This document shows, piece after piece, positions 43,955 through 51,814 of a DNA stretch of 64,000 nt (the stretch's first letter is position 1; every line of letters begins with the position of its first letter). This stretch comes from JAAYUD01 sp041907665 (GTDB taxonomy: Bacteria; Bacteroidota; Bacteroidia; Bacteroidales; Bacteroidaceae): contig JAYRGW010000006.1 in the NCBI GenBank assembly GCA_041907665.1, forward strand, positions 41,757 to 105,756. Direction: 5' to 3'. The position numbers and the translations under genes are program-made. The notes under the pieces were generated by a model. It saw only the letters and a program-made list of their open reading frames with translations, was not told the origin of the DNA and did not search any database.

Positions 43955-44746
43955 ATGAAACGAAAAATCTTTTTATTATGCCTGTTGTTTATCGGCCTAT
44001 ATTCATGCAGCAGTAGCGACAACTCAGATAAAGGCAAAGCTACTGTAAGTTTTTATTTGACGGATGCTCCTTCTGTAGAAGGATATAAGTCTGTCAATAT
44101 CAATATCAAATCCGTAGAATGCTCTGTTGATGGACAGAATTGGATACCGTTAGATGTAAAACCATGCACTGTTGATTTGTTGCACTTTTCTAATGGAAAA
44201 GATTCATTGCTATCGAACGTGAAATTTGATGCCGGAACCAAAATTCAACAGATCCGGTTGACGTTGGGAGAAAACAATACTATTGTTCTTACTAGTGGAA
44301 AAACGGTTTCGTTGAAGACACCGAGCGGACAAACTTCAGGGTTGAAGTTCAATGTGCAATCTGTTGCGCAGCTGACAAGTGGTTATAAAACAATGATCGA
44401 TTTTGACGCTTCTCGTTCTATTGTAAAACAAGGCAATAGTGGATCATATTTGTTGAAACCTGTTATTCGGGCGTATATAACAGCCAATTCGTCTGCTATT
44501 GATGGCAACATCTTACCTTCCAACGTAGCGATGAGAATCTTTACGGTGACAGCTTCCAATGATACGATTTCAACGGTGTCTGATACCTTGCAAAGTAATT
44601 ATTTCAAATTGCATGGGTTGTTTAGTGGTACATACGACTTGAAAGCTGAAGATTTGGCAACCAAGAATATCATCGTAGTCAAATCGGGTATTCAAATTAT
44701 CGGTGGAACGGATGTTCATTTAGGAAACCTCCCTCTTATGCAATAA
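43955..44746 (+). CDS. DUF4382-family lipoprotein
   Basis: This is a 263-residue protein with a lipoprotein signal, lipobox LYSCSSSD. The mature N-terminal domain (about 28-175) begins ATVSFYLTDAPSVEGYKSVNINIKSVECS, the DUF4382 signature of calcium-binding-like beta-sandwich proteins. The C-terminal domain (about 180-263) resembles a carboxypeptidase-regulatory-like fold (LHGLFSGTYDLKAEDLATKNIIV). The role is unknown. It is probably at the periplasmic or outer face of the outer membrane. It has its own strong promoter, stands alone, and ends before a hairpin at 44763. Confidence 0.85.
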   Translation: MKRKIFLLCLLFIGLYSCSSSDNSDKGKATVSFYLTDAPSVEGYKSVNINIKSVECSVDGQNWIPLDVKPCTVDLLHFSNGKDSLLSNVKFDAGTKIQQIRLTLGENNTIVLTSGKTVSLKTPSGQTSGLKFNVQSVAQLTSGYKTMIDFDASRSIVKQGNSGSYLLKPVIRAYITANSSAIDGNILPSNVAMRIFTVTASNDTISTVSDTLQSNYFKLHGLFSGTYDLKAEDLATKNIIVVKSGIQIIGGTDVHLGNLPLMQ

Positions 44747-44762
44747 GCGAGATGTTTTTCAT

Positions 44763-44779
44763 AAGTGGCAATTCCACTT
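44763..44779 (+). terminator. Short hairpin after the DUF4382 gene
   Basis: AAGTGG and CCACTT pair around CAATT, 16 bases after the stop. The stem is short and there is no long T run. Confidence 0.4.
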
Positions 44780-44847
44780 TGCAATAATGTTTCTTTTCTT
44801 TCTATCTGCAAAGCAAATAGGGGATAGGAGGGAGTAAAATAAATTGT

Positions 44848-44875
44848 AGGCGGTCAGAAATGATCGCCTTATTTT
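44848..44875 (+). terminator. Repeated terminator hairpin, copy 1
   Basis: The hairpin AGGCGGTCA-GAAA-TGATCGCCT, followed by TATTTTT, is identical over 23 bases to 48421-48443. Apart from this, the repeat at 45091, the hairpin at 45202, a weak IR at 45315-45350 and a -7 box at 45246, the gap 44747-45447 shows nothing. Confidence 0.75.
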
Positions 44876-45090
44876 TCTAAAATTATTCTCTCTAACATTA
44901 TTCCCTGGAGATATAAATGCTGCATACAAAGTAGCGATGCTATTGTGTATCCTGCTTTATATCCAAGTATTTCTTACAAGAAGCCATCAGAGTTTACCAC
45001 CCAATCCTCGAAATGAAAAATCTTTGAATTAGGACGGTTGATTTTTATAGTAAAACTGGTATAGTTGCCTTCCTTTTTTATTGTTATGTG

Positions 45091-45130
45091 TATGTCGCGG
45101 CATAACTTCCGTAACTTACGGTAGCGGTGT
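45091..45130. repeat. Degenerate copy of the right-edge palindromic element
   Basis: TATGTCGC and CATAACTTCCGT occur in the same order and spacing (within one base) as at 63671-63694. This copy contains the small dyad CCGTAA-C-TTACGG. Confidence 0.5.
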
Positions 45131-45201
45131 GCGGCTTATTTCTGTGGATGTTAGGACAAGAGCGTAGCTAATTTCTTAGCGGGGAAAAAGCGTCTATCAC
45201 G

Positions 45202-45240
45202 TGAAAAATTACACCGAAAGAGGTGAAATTTTCAGATTTT
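45202..45240 (+). terminator. Terminator-like hairpin upstream of GH59
   Basis: TGAAAA..CACC (45202-45215) pairs imperfectly with GGTGAAATTTTCA (45222-45234), followed by GATTTTATT. No gene directly upstream explains it. Confidence 0.4.
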
Positions 45241-45245
45241 ATTGC

Positions 45246-45253
45246 TATTTTTG
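45246..45253 (+). promoter_or_regulatory. Candidate -7 box upstream of GH59
   Basis: TATTTTTG matches TAnnTTTG but lies almost 200 bases before the ATG at 45448 and has no clear -33 partner. If used, the leader would hold the inverted repeat at 45315-45350 (CAAGTAC / GTACTTG). Confidence 0.3.
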
Positions 45254-45447
45254 TCATCTCAGAGTTATCTTAGATTCTTTTCGTAGCACTAATATAAGTG
45301 ACTTTCTGACATAACCAAGTACGTGCGGACTTTTGTTTATCAGGTACTTGCACTTTTTGTAAATAAAAACACTCCGGAATTAAGGTAAAACCATTACACG
45401 CGACGGAGTACTAGATTGACAACTATATTTGATTTATAGAAATAGCA

Positions 45448-47544
45448 ATGAATAAATCTATCTTTTTTAGTCTGCTATTGATCGTTAGCACATTAAGTGT
45501 ATCAGCTCAACAGACTGTTACTATCAGTGGTAAGAATACGGGTAAGCGTTTTGATGGTATAGGTATAGTAAATGGTGGAGGAGCCACCTCTGTATTACTG
45601 AAAGATTATCCAGAAAAACAGCGCAGTGAAATCATGGATATGGTTTACAAACCAATGTTTGGCGCATCTGTGAGTGCATTATTGGTAGAAATTCCTGGAG
45701 ACGGCAACTCCACACAGGGCTCAATGCCAAGTCACAGTCATTATCGAGGCGACTATAACTATCAGCGCGGATATACATGGTGGATACTTCGCGAAGCAAA
45801 ACAGCGCAATCAAAAACTATCTCTCGATGGAACAGCGTGGAGCGCACCATATTGGGTAGGAAATGGTAACTTCTGGTCACAAGATGCAGCCGATTATTAT
45901 GTATCGTGGCTACACGGACTGCGTGAAGGCTATGGACTAGAAATGAATGCGATTGGCTGTCGAAACGAAAAAGGATGGAACCGTGACTTCGCGATTATGT
46001 TGCGTAAGACTATGAACGAAAACGGATTCGGCAATGTAAAACTCCATGCATTCGACAATTGGGGGAAGTCTAAACTTGACTTCATGAAAGATATGATAAA
46101 TGACAAAACATTCGCCGATGCCGTTGATGTGATTAGCGCTCATACATTTAATGAAATAGAAGCTACCCCTGAACAGAAAGCTTTGGCTACAAAACTGGGT
46201 AAACCTATATGGAACACAGAAGAGCATGTTTATCGCAAAGGATACGATTGTCTTATAAGTATTGTAGATGACTTCAATAAGAACTATATAATCAGTGGTG
46301 CTACAAAAATTATCAACTGGTATGATATAGCTAGTGTCTATCCCTTGGAACCATACGGCTATGATCCGGCAATGCTAATAGCCCGTGAACCGTGGAGTGG
46401 TAACTATGAAGTACGCGAAGCATTGTGGGGATATGCTCATTACGGGCAGTTCACCGAAGTGGGTTGGTTATATCTTGACGAAGGATGCAAAATGCTTAAT
46501 GACGGAGGAACAATGATTACTATGAAGAATCCTACAACAGGAGGCTATAGTATTATTCTAGAAACCAAAGATGCAAAGGCTAGTCAGATTGTGAATGTAA
46601 AAGTCACAAAAGGAATGTCGAAGAAAAACTTATGTGTGTGGCGAAGCAATGAAAAAGAACAGTTTGTACAACTTGCCGACATTACTCCTAAAAATGGAAA
46701 ATATACGTTGACACTCGAACCGAATAGTGTTTACTCCATATCTACTGTTAAGGGTCAACAGAAAGGTTCATTTGCTGATATTCCACAAACCAAGTCGTTC
46801 CCAATACCATATTCCGACAATTTTGATGAATATACCCATCCTGAGCAATGGGGATACTTACCTCATTACACAGCAGACCTGATTGGCGCTTTTGAACTTA
46901 CAGAACGTCCAGACCATAAGGGGCAGTGTCTGAGACAAGTTGTAGGTGAACATACCAATAGTTGGGCACCAGAATGGCACTATTACACTATTATAGGAGA
47001 TTCAACTTGGCATGACTACCAGATAAGTGCTGATGTATATCTCAATCCACAAGACGAAGCCGCACTGATGGGACGTTTGTGCGATGTTGGATCGGGTTAT
47101 GGTATCGCAGCAAAAGGATATTATCTAAAGCTCGACGACAAGGGTAACTGTAGTCTTGTAATTACCAGAGGGAAACTGGATAAAAAAGAACTTGTAGGAG
47201 ATGCCGAACAACAGGCGCTTATAACGGCAAATAATGATAACGAAGTCGGTGGTGAACGAATTATGGCAAGTAAAAGAGTGGATGGTATAGCCGCGTGTCA
47301 GTGGCACAACCTAAAACTTCGTTTCGAAGGTAATAATATCATCGGATATGTAGACGGTAAAGAGGTTGTATGTTCCACCAACAGTCAGTATCCACGTGGT
47401 ATGGCAGGACTAATGGCACCGATGCAACAGCATCGAATAAGTACGCCTTATTTCGATAATCTAGAAATCACCCCTACTGGCAAAACAGCATCTTGCACTA
47501 CAGGCAATCTTGATATTCGTCCTTTATATCCTACACATCAATAA
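45448..47544 (+). CDS. Secreted GH59 galactocerebrosidase-like glycosidase
   Basis: This 698-residue protein starts with a Sec signal (ending SVSAQQ). It follows the animal galactosylceramidase plan closely. It opens RFDGIGIVNGGGATSVLLKDYPEKQRSEIMD, then FGASVSALLVEIPGDGNSTQGSMPSH, then RGYTWWILREAKQRNQKLSL. The acid/base is the Glu of AIGCRNEKGW and the nucleophile is the Glu of PIWNTEEH; in the human enzyme the first motif reads WNE. LIAREPWSGNYEVREALWGYAH and QFTEVGWLYL complete the barrel and beta-sandwich. The C-terminal 220 residues form a lectin-like concanavalin domain (YSDNFDEY...GYVDGKEV). It should remove beta-galactose from a galactolipid or related glycan. It has no SusCD partner nearby. 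Confidence 0.9.
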   Translation: MNKSIFFSLLLIVSTLSVSAQQTVTISGKNTGKRFDGIGIVNGGGATSVLLKDYPEKQRSEIMDMVYKPMFGASVSALLVEIPGDGNSTQGSMPSHSHYRGDYNYQRGYTWWILREAKQRNQKLSLDGTAWSAPYWVGNGNFWSQDAADYYVSWLHGLREGYGLEMNAIGCRNEKGWNRDFAIMLRKTMNENGFGNVKLHAFDNWGKSKLDFMKDMINDKTFADAVDVISAHTFNEIEATPEQKALATKLGKPIWNTEEHVYRKGYDCLISIVDDFNKNYIISGATKIINWYDIASVYPLEPYGYDPAMLIAREPWSGNYEVREALWGYAHYGQFTEVGWLYLDEGCKMLNDGGTMITMKNPTTGGYSIILETKDAKASQIVNVKVTKGMSKKNLCVWRSNEKEQFVQLADITPKNGKYTLTLEPNSVYSISTVKGQQKGSFADIPQTKSFPIPYSDNFDEYTHPEQWGYLPHYTADLIGAFELTERPDHKGQCLRQVVGEHTNSWAPEWHYYTIIGDSTWHDYQISADVYLNPQDEAALMGRLCDVGSGYGIAAKGYYLKLDDKGNCSLVITRGKLDKKELVGDAEQQALITANNDNEVGGERIMASKRVDGIAACQWHNLKLRFEGNNIIGYVDGKEVVCSTNSQYPRGMAGLMAPMQQHRISTPYFDNLEITPTGKTASCTTGNLDIRPLYPTHQ

Positions 47545-47559
47545 AACGGAGAACATTAC

Positions 47560-47988
47560 TTATAATATCACTTCTTGTGTTGGTGGATGATTAGCTATGG
47601 AAGTTCGTCGGCTGGAATGGTTTGTTCCATTTTTGAAGTAAACTAATGTAAAGCAAAATAAGAGAACAACTCCCAGTGGTATAATCCATACTTTATTGAA
47701 TACAAAAAGAGCAAGCGCTATGAGACATTCCAGCGTAATAGCCGGAACATAAAAGTGCCATATCTTTGTCATCCTTTTATTCCCCTTTCTCATTTCATGA
47801 TATGCAAATGCATAATAACCGATGTAAATTATGATCGCTGGAAGTAATATATATAACAGTAATCCTTTAATGTCATGGAAATATTCCCCGCAAAATATAG
47901 GTTCCCAAATAGTAAGCACCAAGGCAAATCTTAAAGCATCGGATTTAAGATTTGCCTCTTTCTCGTTACTATTGATATCTGCAATCAT
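47560..47988 (-). CDS. Small integral membrane protein of unknown function
   Basis: The 142-residue protein has three or four hydrophobic segments: LLLYILLPAIIIYIGYYAFAY, then FYVPAITLECLIALALFVF, then VWIIPLGVVLLFCFTLVYF. There is also a weaker one near residue 20. Charged residues (MRKGNKRMTK) lie between them. The C-terminus is hydrophilic. No family motif is recognised. It converges on the GH59 gene with 15 bases between stops, and has its own -7 box (TATCTTTG, 48032-48025) inside an inverted repeat. Confidence 0.65.
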   Translation of the reverse strand: MIADINSNEKEANLKSDALRFALVLTIWEPIFCGEYFHDIKGLLLYILLPAIIIYIGYYAFAYHEMRKGNKRMTKIWHFYVPAITLECLIALALFVFNKVWIIPLGVVLLFCFTLVYFKNGTNHSSRRTSIANHPPTQEVIL

Positions 47989-48014
47989 TATTCAATATGT
48001 ATATGTATGGCTTT

Positions 48015-48058
48015 AACGATAAGGCAAAGATAAGCAATTATTGTAATGCCTTATCGTT
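48015..48058. repeat. 12-bp perfect inverted repeat spanning a leftward -7 box
   Basis: AACGATAAGGCA (48015-48026) and TGCCTTATCGTT (48047-48058) flank and partly overlap the leftward -7 box TATCTTTG (48032-48025) of the membrane gene starting at 47988. Read rightwards it ends in TTTTATT, so it could be a terminator; read leftwards it could be an operator. Confidence 0.6.
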
Positions 48059-48292
48059 TTATTGATAAAATCATTATTGTTGCTCTAAAGCTAATATTAA
48101 AACGATGTAAAAATGGTATACTGTATTAATAGTACAAAGTAAAACCATACAAATTTAGGCCCAATGTATGTGAAATAATAAATATTGAACAAATTGGTCA
48201 TGGCAACGGGCAGCGTCTATTTTAATAAAACGGATTCTATCCGTATGCCTTATCCGGTATAAAAACGACTCACCAAGTGGCAGAAGGTAGAA

Positions 48293-48385
48293 ATGAATGC
48301 AGGCAGAATCACAATTATTGCATTGATTGTGTTGGCTATTTCATCGGAAGTTTATGTATTTGTGAAATATAAAGTGAAGATGTAA
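48293..48385 (+). CDS. Possible 30-residue hydrophobic peptide
   Basis: ATG at 48293 opens a 30-codon frame, MNAGRITIIALIVLAISSEV and then YVFVKYKVKM, with a single membrane-span shape and basic end. A terminator follows 35 bases after the stop. The 3' half and downstream bases resemble 43743-43799 and the bases after it, where the peptide would read VHIFVKCKVVK at its end. A repeated small module is possible, but a relic or chance is not excluded. Confidence 0.35.
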   Translation: MNAGRITIIALIVLAISSEVYVFVKYKVKM

Positions 48386-48420
48386 ACTGAGAGGTTGAAG
48401 AAAAAAAATTAGATTGAGAA

Positions 48421-48447
48421 AGGCGGTCAGAAATGATCGCCTTTATT
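48421..48447 (+). terminator. Repeated terminator hairpin, copy 2
   Basis: This is the same 23 bases as at 44848-44870, hairpin with GAAA loop, then TTATTTAT. Confidence 0.7.
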
Positions 48448-48634
48448 TATTTCCGATTGATATATTCATTTTCTCAGATGTTTTAACATGCTAATAGTTG
48501 TCGTTTCCTCTATTCAAAGTAATAGCAGTTACAACCATGAGTTTTGGAAACAGGCTCCTAGGACTTTTATGAAAAAAATCTCTACAGAAATAAATATTTT
48601 GATAGAATTTCTTAGTTTATTGTTAAGTATTATC

Positions 48635-48642
48635 TAACTTTG
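48635..48642 (+). promoter_or_regulatory. -7 box for the coiled-coil membrane protein gene
   Basis: TAACTTTG matches TAnnTTTG, 48 bases before the ATG at 48691. The -33 element is unclear. The rest of 48448-48690 is AT-rich with nothing else seen. Confidence 0.4.
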
Positions 48643-48690
48643 AGGCATAGTATATTTTTTAAAAAATAAAATATTAAAATAAAAATAATT

Positions 48691-49371
48691 ATGAAAACAG
48701 AAAAGAATAGGGATAAAAATAATATTTTAGTTATCAGCTTAATTATAAGTGCCGTCGCTATTCTATTGAGTATTATATCTTTATGTATATCTTCACCACA
48801 TATAAAGCAATTAGACTTTGATTATCAGGGTATAACAGTGGATGTATTGTCTCTACTAGTTACAGTACTGATAGGATGGCAGATATTTAATATCATAGAA
48901 TTCGATCGCAGAATAGATAAAAAAATTAATGAACGAGAAAATGACTTAAACGAGAGAATCGTATCTCAATTTAATAATAAATTCATTAATTTAGATAATA
49001 AGATTATAAATCTAGATAATAAGATTATAAATCTAGATAGTAAAATTATGGTAAAAGAAAATGGTCTAACAGTGTATGTAGATTCTTTAGAGAGAAAGCT
49101 CGTTGATTCTAATAGAGAGACTGTTAATGAACAAAATAATATAATACTAAATTTAGAAAATAAAATTAGAGTAATAGAAAATGACCTGAAAGTGAATGTG
49201 AATTCTTTAGAAATAAAGCTCGTTAATTCTAATAGAGAGACTGTTAATGAACAAAATAATATAATACTAAATTTAGAAAATAAAATATCTACAACTGAAG
49301 GTAAATTAATGAGCATGGAAGGGCGAGTGTCTACCTTAGAAAATAATACACGACTTTTACAAAAGAATTAG
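48691..49371 (+). CDS. Two-span membrane protein with a long repeated coiled coil
   Basis: This is a 226-residue protein. Two membrane segments (NILVISLIISAVAILLSIISL, about 10-30; ITVDVLSLLVTVLIGWQIF, about 47-66) are followed by a coiled coil to the C-terminus. The coil is made of repeats. A 7-residue unit (INLDNKI) occurs three times near residue 100. A 40-residue unit (starting ENGLTVYVDSLERKLVDSNR, then ENDLKVNVNSLEIKLVNSNR) occurs twice. The DNA is very AT-rich, unlike the flanking core genes. Function is unknown; membrane-anchored coils of this kind can be scaffolds or effectors in conflict systems, which is speculation here. Confidence 0.75.
   Translation: MKTEKNRDKNNILVISLIISAVAILLSIISLCISSPHIKQLDFDYQGITVDVLSLLVTVLIGWQIFNIIEFDRRIDKKINERENDLNERIVSQFNNKFINLDNKIINLDNKIINLDSKIMVKENGLTVYVDSLERKLVDSNRETVNEQNNIILNLENKIRVIENDLKVNVNSLEIKLVNSNRETVNEQNNIILNLENKISTTEGKLMSMEGRVSTLENNTRLLQKN
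49057..49286 (+). repeat. Two tandem 120-bp repeats inside the coiled-coil gene
   Basis: 49057-49176 and 49177-49286 share long identical blocks, including the stretch encoding NSNRETVNEQNNIILNLENK. The period of 120 bases keeps the frame. A shorter 21-bp triplication (ATTTAGATAATAAGATTATA-like units) lies just upstream around 48984-49047. Confidence 0.85.
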
Positions 49372-49691
49372 AGAACACAATCGCAAATACTAACTGATTT
49401 ACCTAAAATAAGCACATCAAAACGGTTCATGACAGACGACTCTTATAATTCCTTTTTTAATAGACCAAATGACTTTCAAATTCACTTACATAATAGCACA
49501 TATTCCATTAGTATATACAGCGATATCATCACGATGGATATGGAGGTATCCCCGCGGCTATTTCGTTTTTGAAAAAGAAACACGACGATTAAAAAGTTAG
49601 AAACATTTCGTTTTACGGATTATAAAACTGCCCGCTATGAAAAGATACTGGAAATTACTGTAGAACATCTATCCCTTATTTCGTCTCCAAA
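49372..49691. other. Gene-free stretch with a possible coding relic
   Basis: No intact gene is present. From about 49567 to 49718 a rightward frame reads KKLETFRFTDYKTARYEKIL and onwards with no proper start, and ends at a TGA inside the next gene. Its amino-acid makeup looks gene-like, so it may be the decayed end of a lost gene. Confidence 0.3.
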
Positions 49692-50546
49692 TTACATAGG
49701 TTCAACAACTTCCATTTGACGATGTATTCTATTTATTAACAGACGAATCATCCTGCTGTCTTTTGCATTGTCGCAATTCATCATTATTTCCTCTGCATAT
49801 TTCATAAGGTTGTAATATTCTCCATGAATCATCCTATGGTTAGCACCTTTGAGTTTAGCCATTCTTTCAAGTTTATCTAAACTTGAACTTATGCGATGGT
49901 ACTCAAACGCCATAATTCCATTGTCTGCTTGTTTAATATTATGTCTCTCCATTATGAACATCTCAAGCATATTTCTCATCTCATTCATTTGAGAATTAAT
50001 GATGTCTAGTGCCATGTTTTCTTTATTGGCATTATCTAATTTTGGTATTGCTGCTGGGGAACTAAGAGCAAGAAGCTTTACGATTGAATTAACACTACTT
50101 TTATCTTTCTCTGCTTTTTTTGTTGCATTTATCATATCTGTCAATTCACTTTGGGATTTAAGTACCTCATGATATTTCAGCTCTTTTGAGTATTCTAATA
50201 CTCTTAATGGGGTAATATCAAATATTTTCGGTGTGCCTTTCTCTTGAATCAAAGCAACTGGTTTATCAAAAGCTTGCCTTATTCCAAGTTCAAATAAGAC
50301 ATTAGGGTTTCGAGTGCTCAAATCGCAGATAGCAATAGGTGCATCAATTAATTTTTTTAGAATATCAAGGTGAATAAGATTTGTCTCTTTAACCTCATCG
50401 GCTCTTATTGGCGTAAAATCCGTATTATTTACTGCAGGTTTAATAATATCTTCATAAACACGACAAAAGTGTCCTTTTTCATATCCATCACAATCACTTA
50501 TAGGCATTATAATGAAACAATTCTTATTTTCTTTTTGTTCTTCCAT
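49692..50546 (-). CDS. Nucleoside 2-deoxyribosyltransferase/TIR-like domain protein
   Basis: This 284-residue protein has an N-terminal alpha/beta domain (about 9-105) that starts NCFIIMPISDCDGYEKGHFCR. It continues TPIRADEV, then APIAICDLSTRNPNVLFELGIRQAF, and ends KPVALIQEKG. The Asp-Leu-Thr/Ser plus NPNVxxELG block (D75, N80, N82, E86) is the hallmark of nucleoside 2-deoxyribosyltransferase-like and TIR-adjacent domains that handle nucleotides or NAD-like ligands. The remaining 180 residues are helical and may oligomerise. Such proteins occur as stand-alone effectors in mobile regions. Real activity is unproven. It is AT-rich, transcribed alone, with a -7-like TATTTTTG at 50580-50573. Confidence 0.72.
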   Translation of the reverse strand: MEEQKENKNCFIIMPISDCDGYEKGHFCRVYEDIIKPAVNNTDFTPIRADEVKETNLIHLDILKKLIDAPIAICDLSTRNPNVLFELGIRQAFDKPVALIQEKGTPKIFDITPLRVLEYSKELKYHEVLKSQSELTDMINATKKAEKDKSSVNSIVKLLALSSPAAIPKLDNANKENMALDIINSQMNEMRNMLEMFIMERHNIKQADNGIMAFEYHRISSSLDKLERMAKLKGANHRMIHGEYYNLMKYAEEIMMNCDNAKDSRMIRLLINRIHRQMEVVEPM

Positions 50547-50734
50547 GATACATACATAATAAATTAATTTTCCAAAAATAGTAAAAAAATGAGTACCAAT
50601 GTAATTTATTCAAAATAAAATTTACTCCTTTTTTGATGCCAACTATATTTAGTGTATCAAATATAAGTAGATATGATTATAATAATATCAAAATCCTTCT
50701 TATCAGATATAAGACAATAATAAATTATAAAATA

Positions 50735-51187
50735 TTATTCAGAAAAACATACTGCAAAAATTAATAATACTGCAGATACGGATAATATTCCGGACATTAA
50801 TATTAGAATCCAAAATGTAATACAATGTATACATTTAGATTTTTTCTCCAACTTATCCCTTGAATTCTTTTTCTGTGGCAAATATTCGTATCCTCCATCA
50901 TCATTTGGTTTAAAATATTTAGTTAGATACCTATTGAATATGCATGTAATTCCTAAAAGTTCAATAATATCAACTGCAACATACAACATAGCTAAAATAA
51001 TAGATAACTTAGCATACTTGTTTGGATTAAATCCCATATAATTATATGAAATACTCCAGCAAGCTGCAATGATGGCGTATGCTATATATCTTCCTTCGCC
51101 TCTTAATTTTTTTGAGTGATCAGAAAGTATTGATGCTATTTTATCCCCATCCTTATTTTTTTCTTGTTTTTTGTTATCTTCCTCCAT
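50735..51187 (-). CDS. Membrane protein of unknown function
   Basis: The 150-residue protein has a charged N-terminus (first 35 residues, Lys/Asp rich). Two or three hydrophobic segments lie between 35 and 85 (YIAYAIIAACWSISYNYMGF; LSIILAMLYVAVDIIELLGI), followed by a polar loop with NDDGGYEYLPQKKNSRDKLEKK. One last span is FWILILMSGILSVSAVLLIF. Its start lies 5 bases after the stop of the 93-residue gene at 51193, so the two form one operon. No homologous family is recognised from sequence. Loop charges suggest a cytosolic N-terminus. Confidence 0.62.
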   Translation of the reverse strand: MEEDNKKQEKNKDGDKIASILSDHSKKLRGEGRYIAYAIIAACWSISYNYMGFNPNKYAKLSIILAMLYVAVDIIELLGITCIFNRYLTKYFKPNDDGGYEYLPQKKNSRDKLEKKSKCIHCITFWILILMSGILSVSAVLLIFAVCFSE

Positions 51188-51192
51188 AATAT

Positions 51193-51474
51193 TTATTCAT
51201 CTTCTTTCTTTTCTCCCGTAGGATCCCAAATACCATTACTCTTTAACTTTGATACGGCATGGAGACATATATTTCTCTTGTTTTTATACTTGATTTTAGT
51301 ATGATTACCAATGACATATTTTTCTCTCGTCCAATCTATTTTTGCTATATTGCCTATTTTGTCTTTGTTATCATCACGGTTACTTTCAATACGTTTTTTA
51401 ATACAGTCACTCAGAAATATTCTAGAATGGCCAATGTTCTTGAACGATCTCTTATTCTTTTTCTTATTTTTCAT
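51193..51474 (-). CDS. Small basic protein of unknown function
   Basis: This 93-residue protein is highly charged, with many Lys, Arg and Asn (MKNKKKNKRSFKNIGHSRIF; TKIKYKNKRNICLHAVSKLK) and an acidic end (EKKEDE). It lacks a signal or membrane helix. The makeup suggests nucleic-acid or protein contact. It is the first gene of a two-gene leftward operon, with a near-ideal promoter at 51495-51525 and the membrane protein gene 5 bases downstream. No family is recognised. Confidence 0.6.
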   Translation of the reverse strand: MKNKKKNKRSFKNIGHSRIFLSDCIKKRIESNRDDNKDKIGNIAKIDWTREKYVIGNHTKIKYKNKRNICLHAVSKLKSNGIWDPTGEKKEDE

Positions 51475-51494
51475 GTTGGTTAACTTTTATCTTC

Positions 51495-51525
51495 CAAATA
51501 TAGTCTATCAATTCATTATATCAAA
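51495..51525 (-). promoter_or_regulatory. Promoter of the two-gene orphan operon
   Basis: Reading leftwards, TTTG (51525-51522), 19 bases and TATATTTG (51502-51495) match the Bacteroidetes consensus closely. The ATG is at 51474, giving a very short leader. This supports the small genes as real. Confidence 0.7.
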
Positions 51526-51763
51526 GAATATTTTATATTAAATCACTATGACAACAACAATATTTTTTTTGTGTAATATTTTAAGAGATATCCAAATTGA
51601 GCACTTTCACCTTAGATTGCGTTATTACTCTTTTCATGTCATTTGTTATAAGTGGATATTTGATTTTAGAAGAGAAATCAATGCTGAAAAGATAAAGTAG
51701 ATATGCTTTTCGTTTTATCAATTACTTTGTTTTTTCAATATAATTTTTGTTTTATTTATATTC

Positions 51764-51771
51764 TATCTTTG
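51764..51771 (+). promoter_or_regulatory. -7 box for the 104-residue protein gene
   Basis: TATCTTTG matches TAnnTTTG, 43 bases before the ATG at 51815. TTTG at 51746 is too close to be a normal -33 box. The rest of 51526-51763 shows nothing. Confidence 0.5.
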
Positions 51772-51814
51772 CATCAAAAAAGATCCGCTAAAGGACGGAT
51801 ATAAAATAAAGCAA

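Noticed and set aside
45448..47544. GH30 assignment for the GH59 protein
   Set aside because: The whole motif order, including FDGIG...GGGATS, EIPGDG and REPWSG, follows galactocerebrosidase rather than GH30 enzymes.
48966..49316. Leftward 116-codon frame opposite the coiled-coil gene
   Set aside because: It is an antisense shadow of the tandem repeats; its Phe/Ser repeats mirror the heptads of the real gene.
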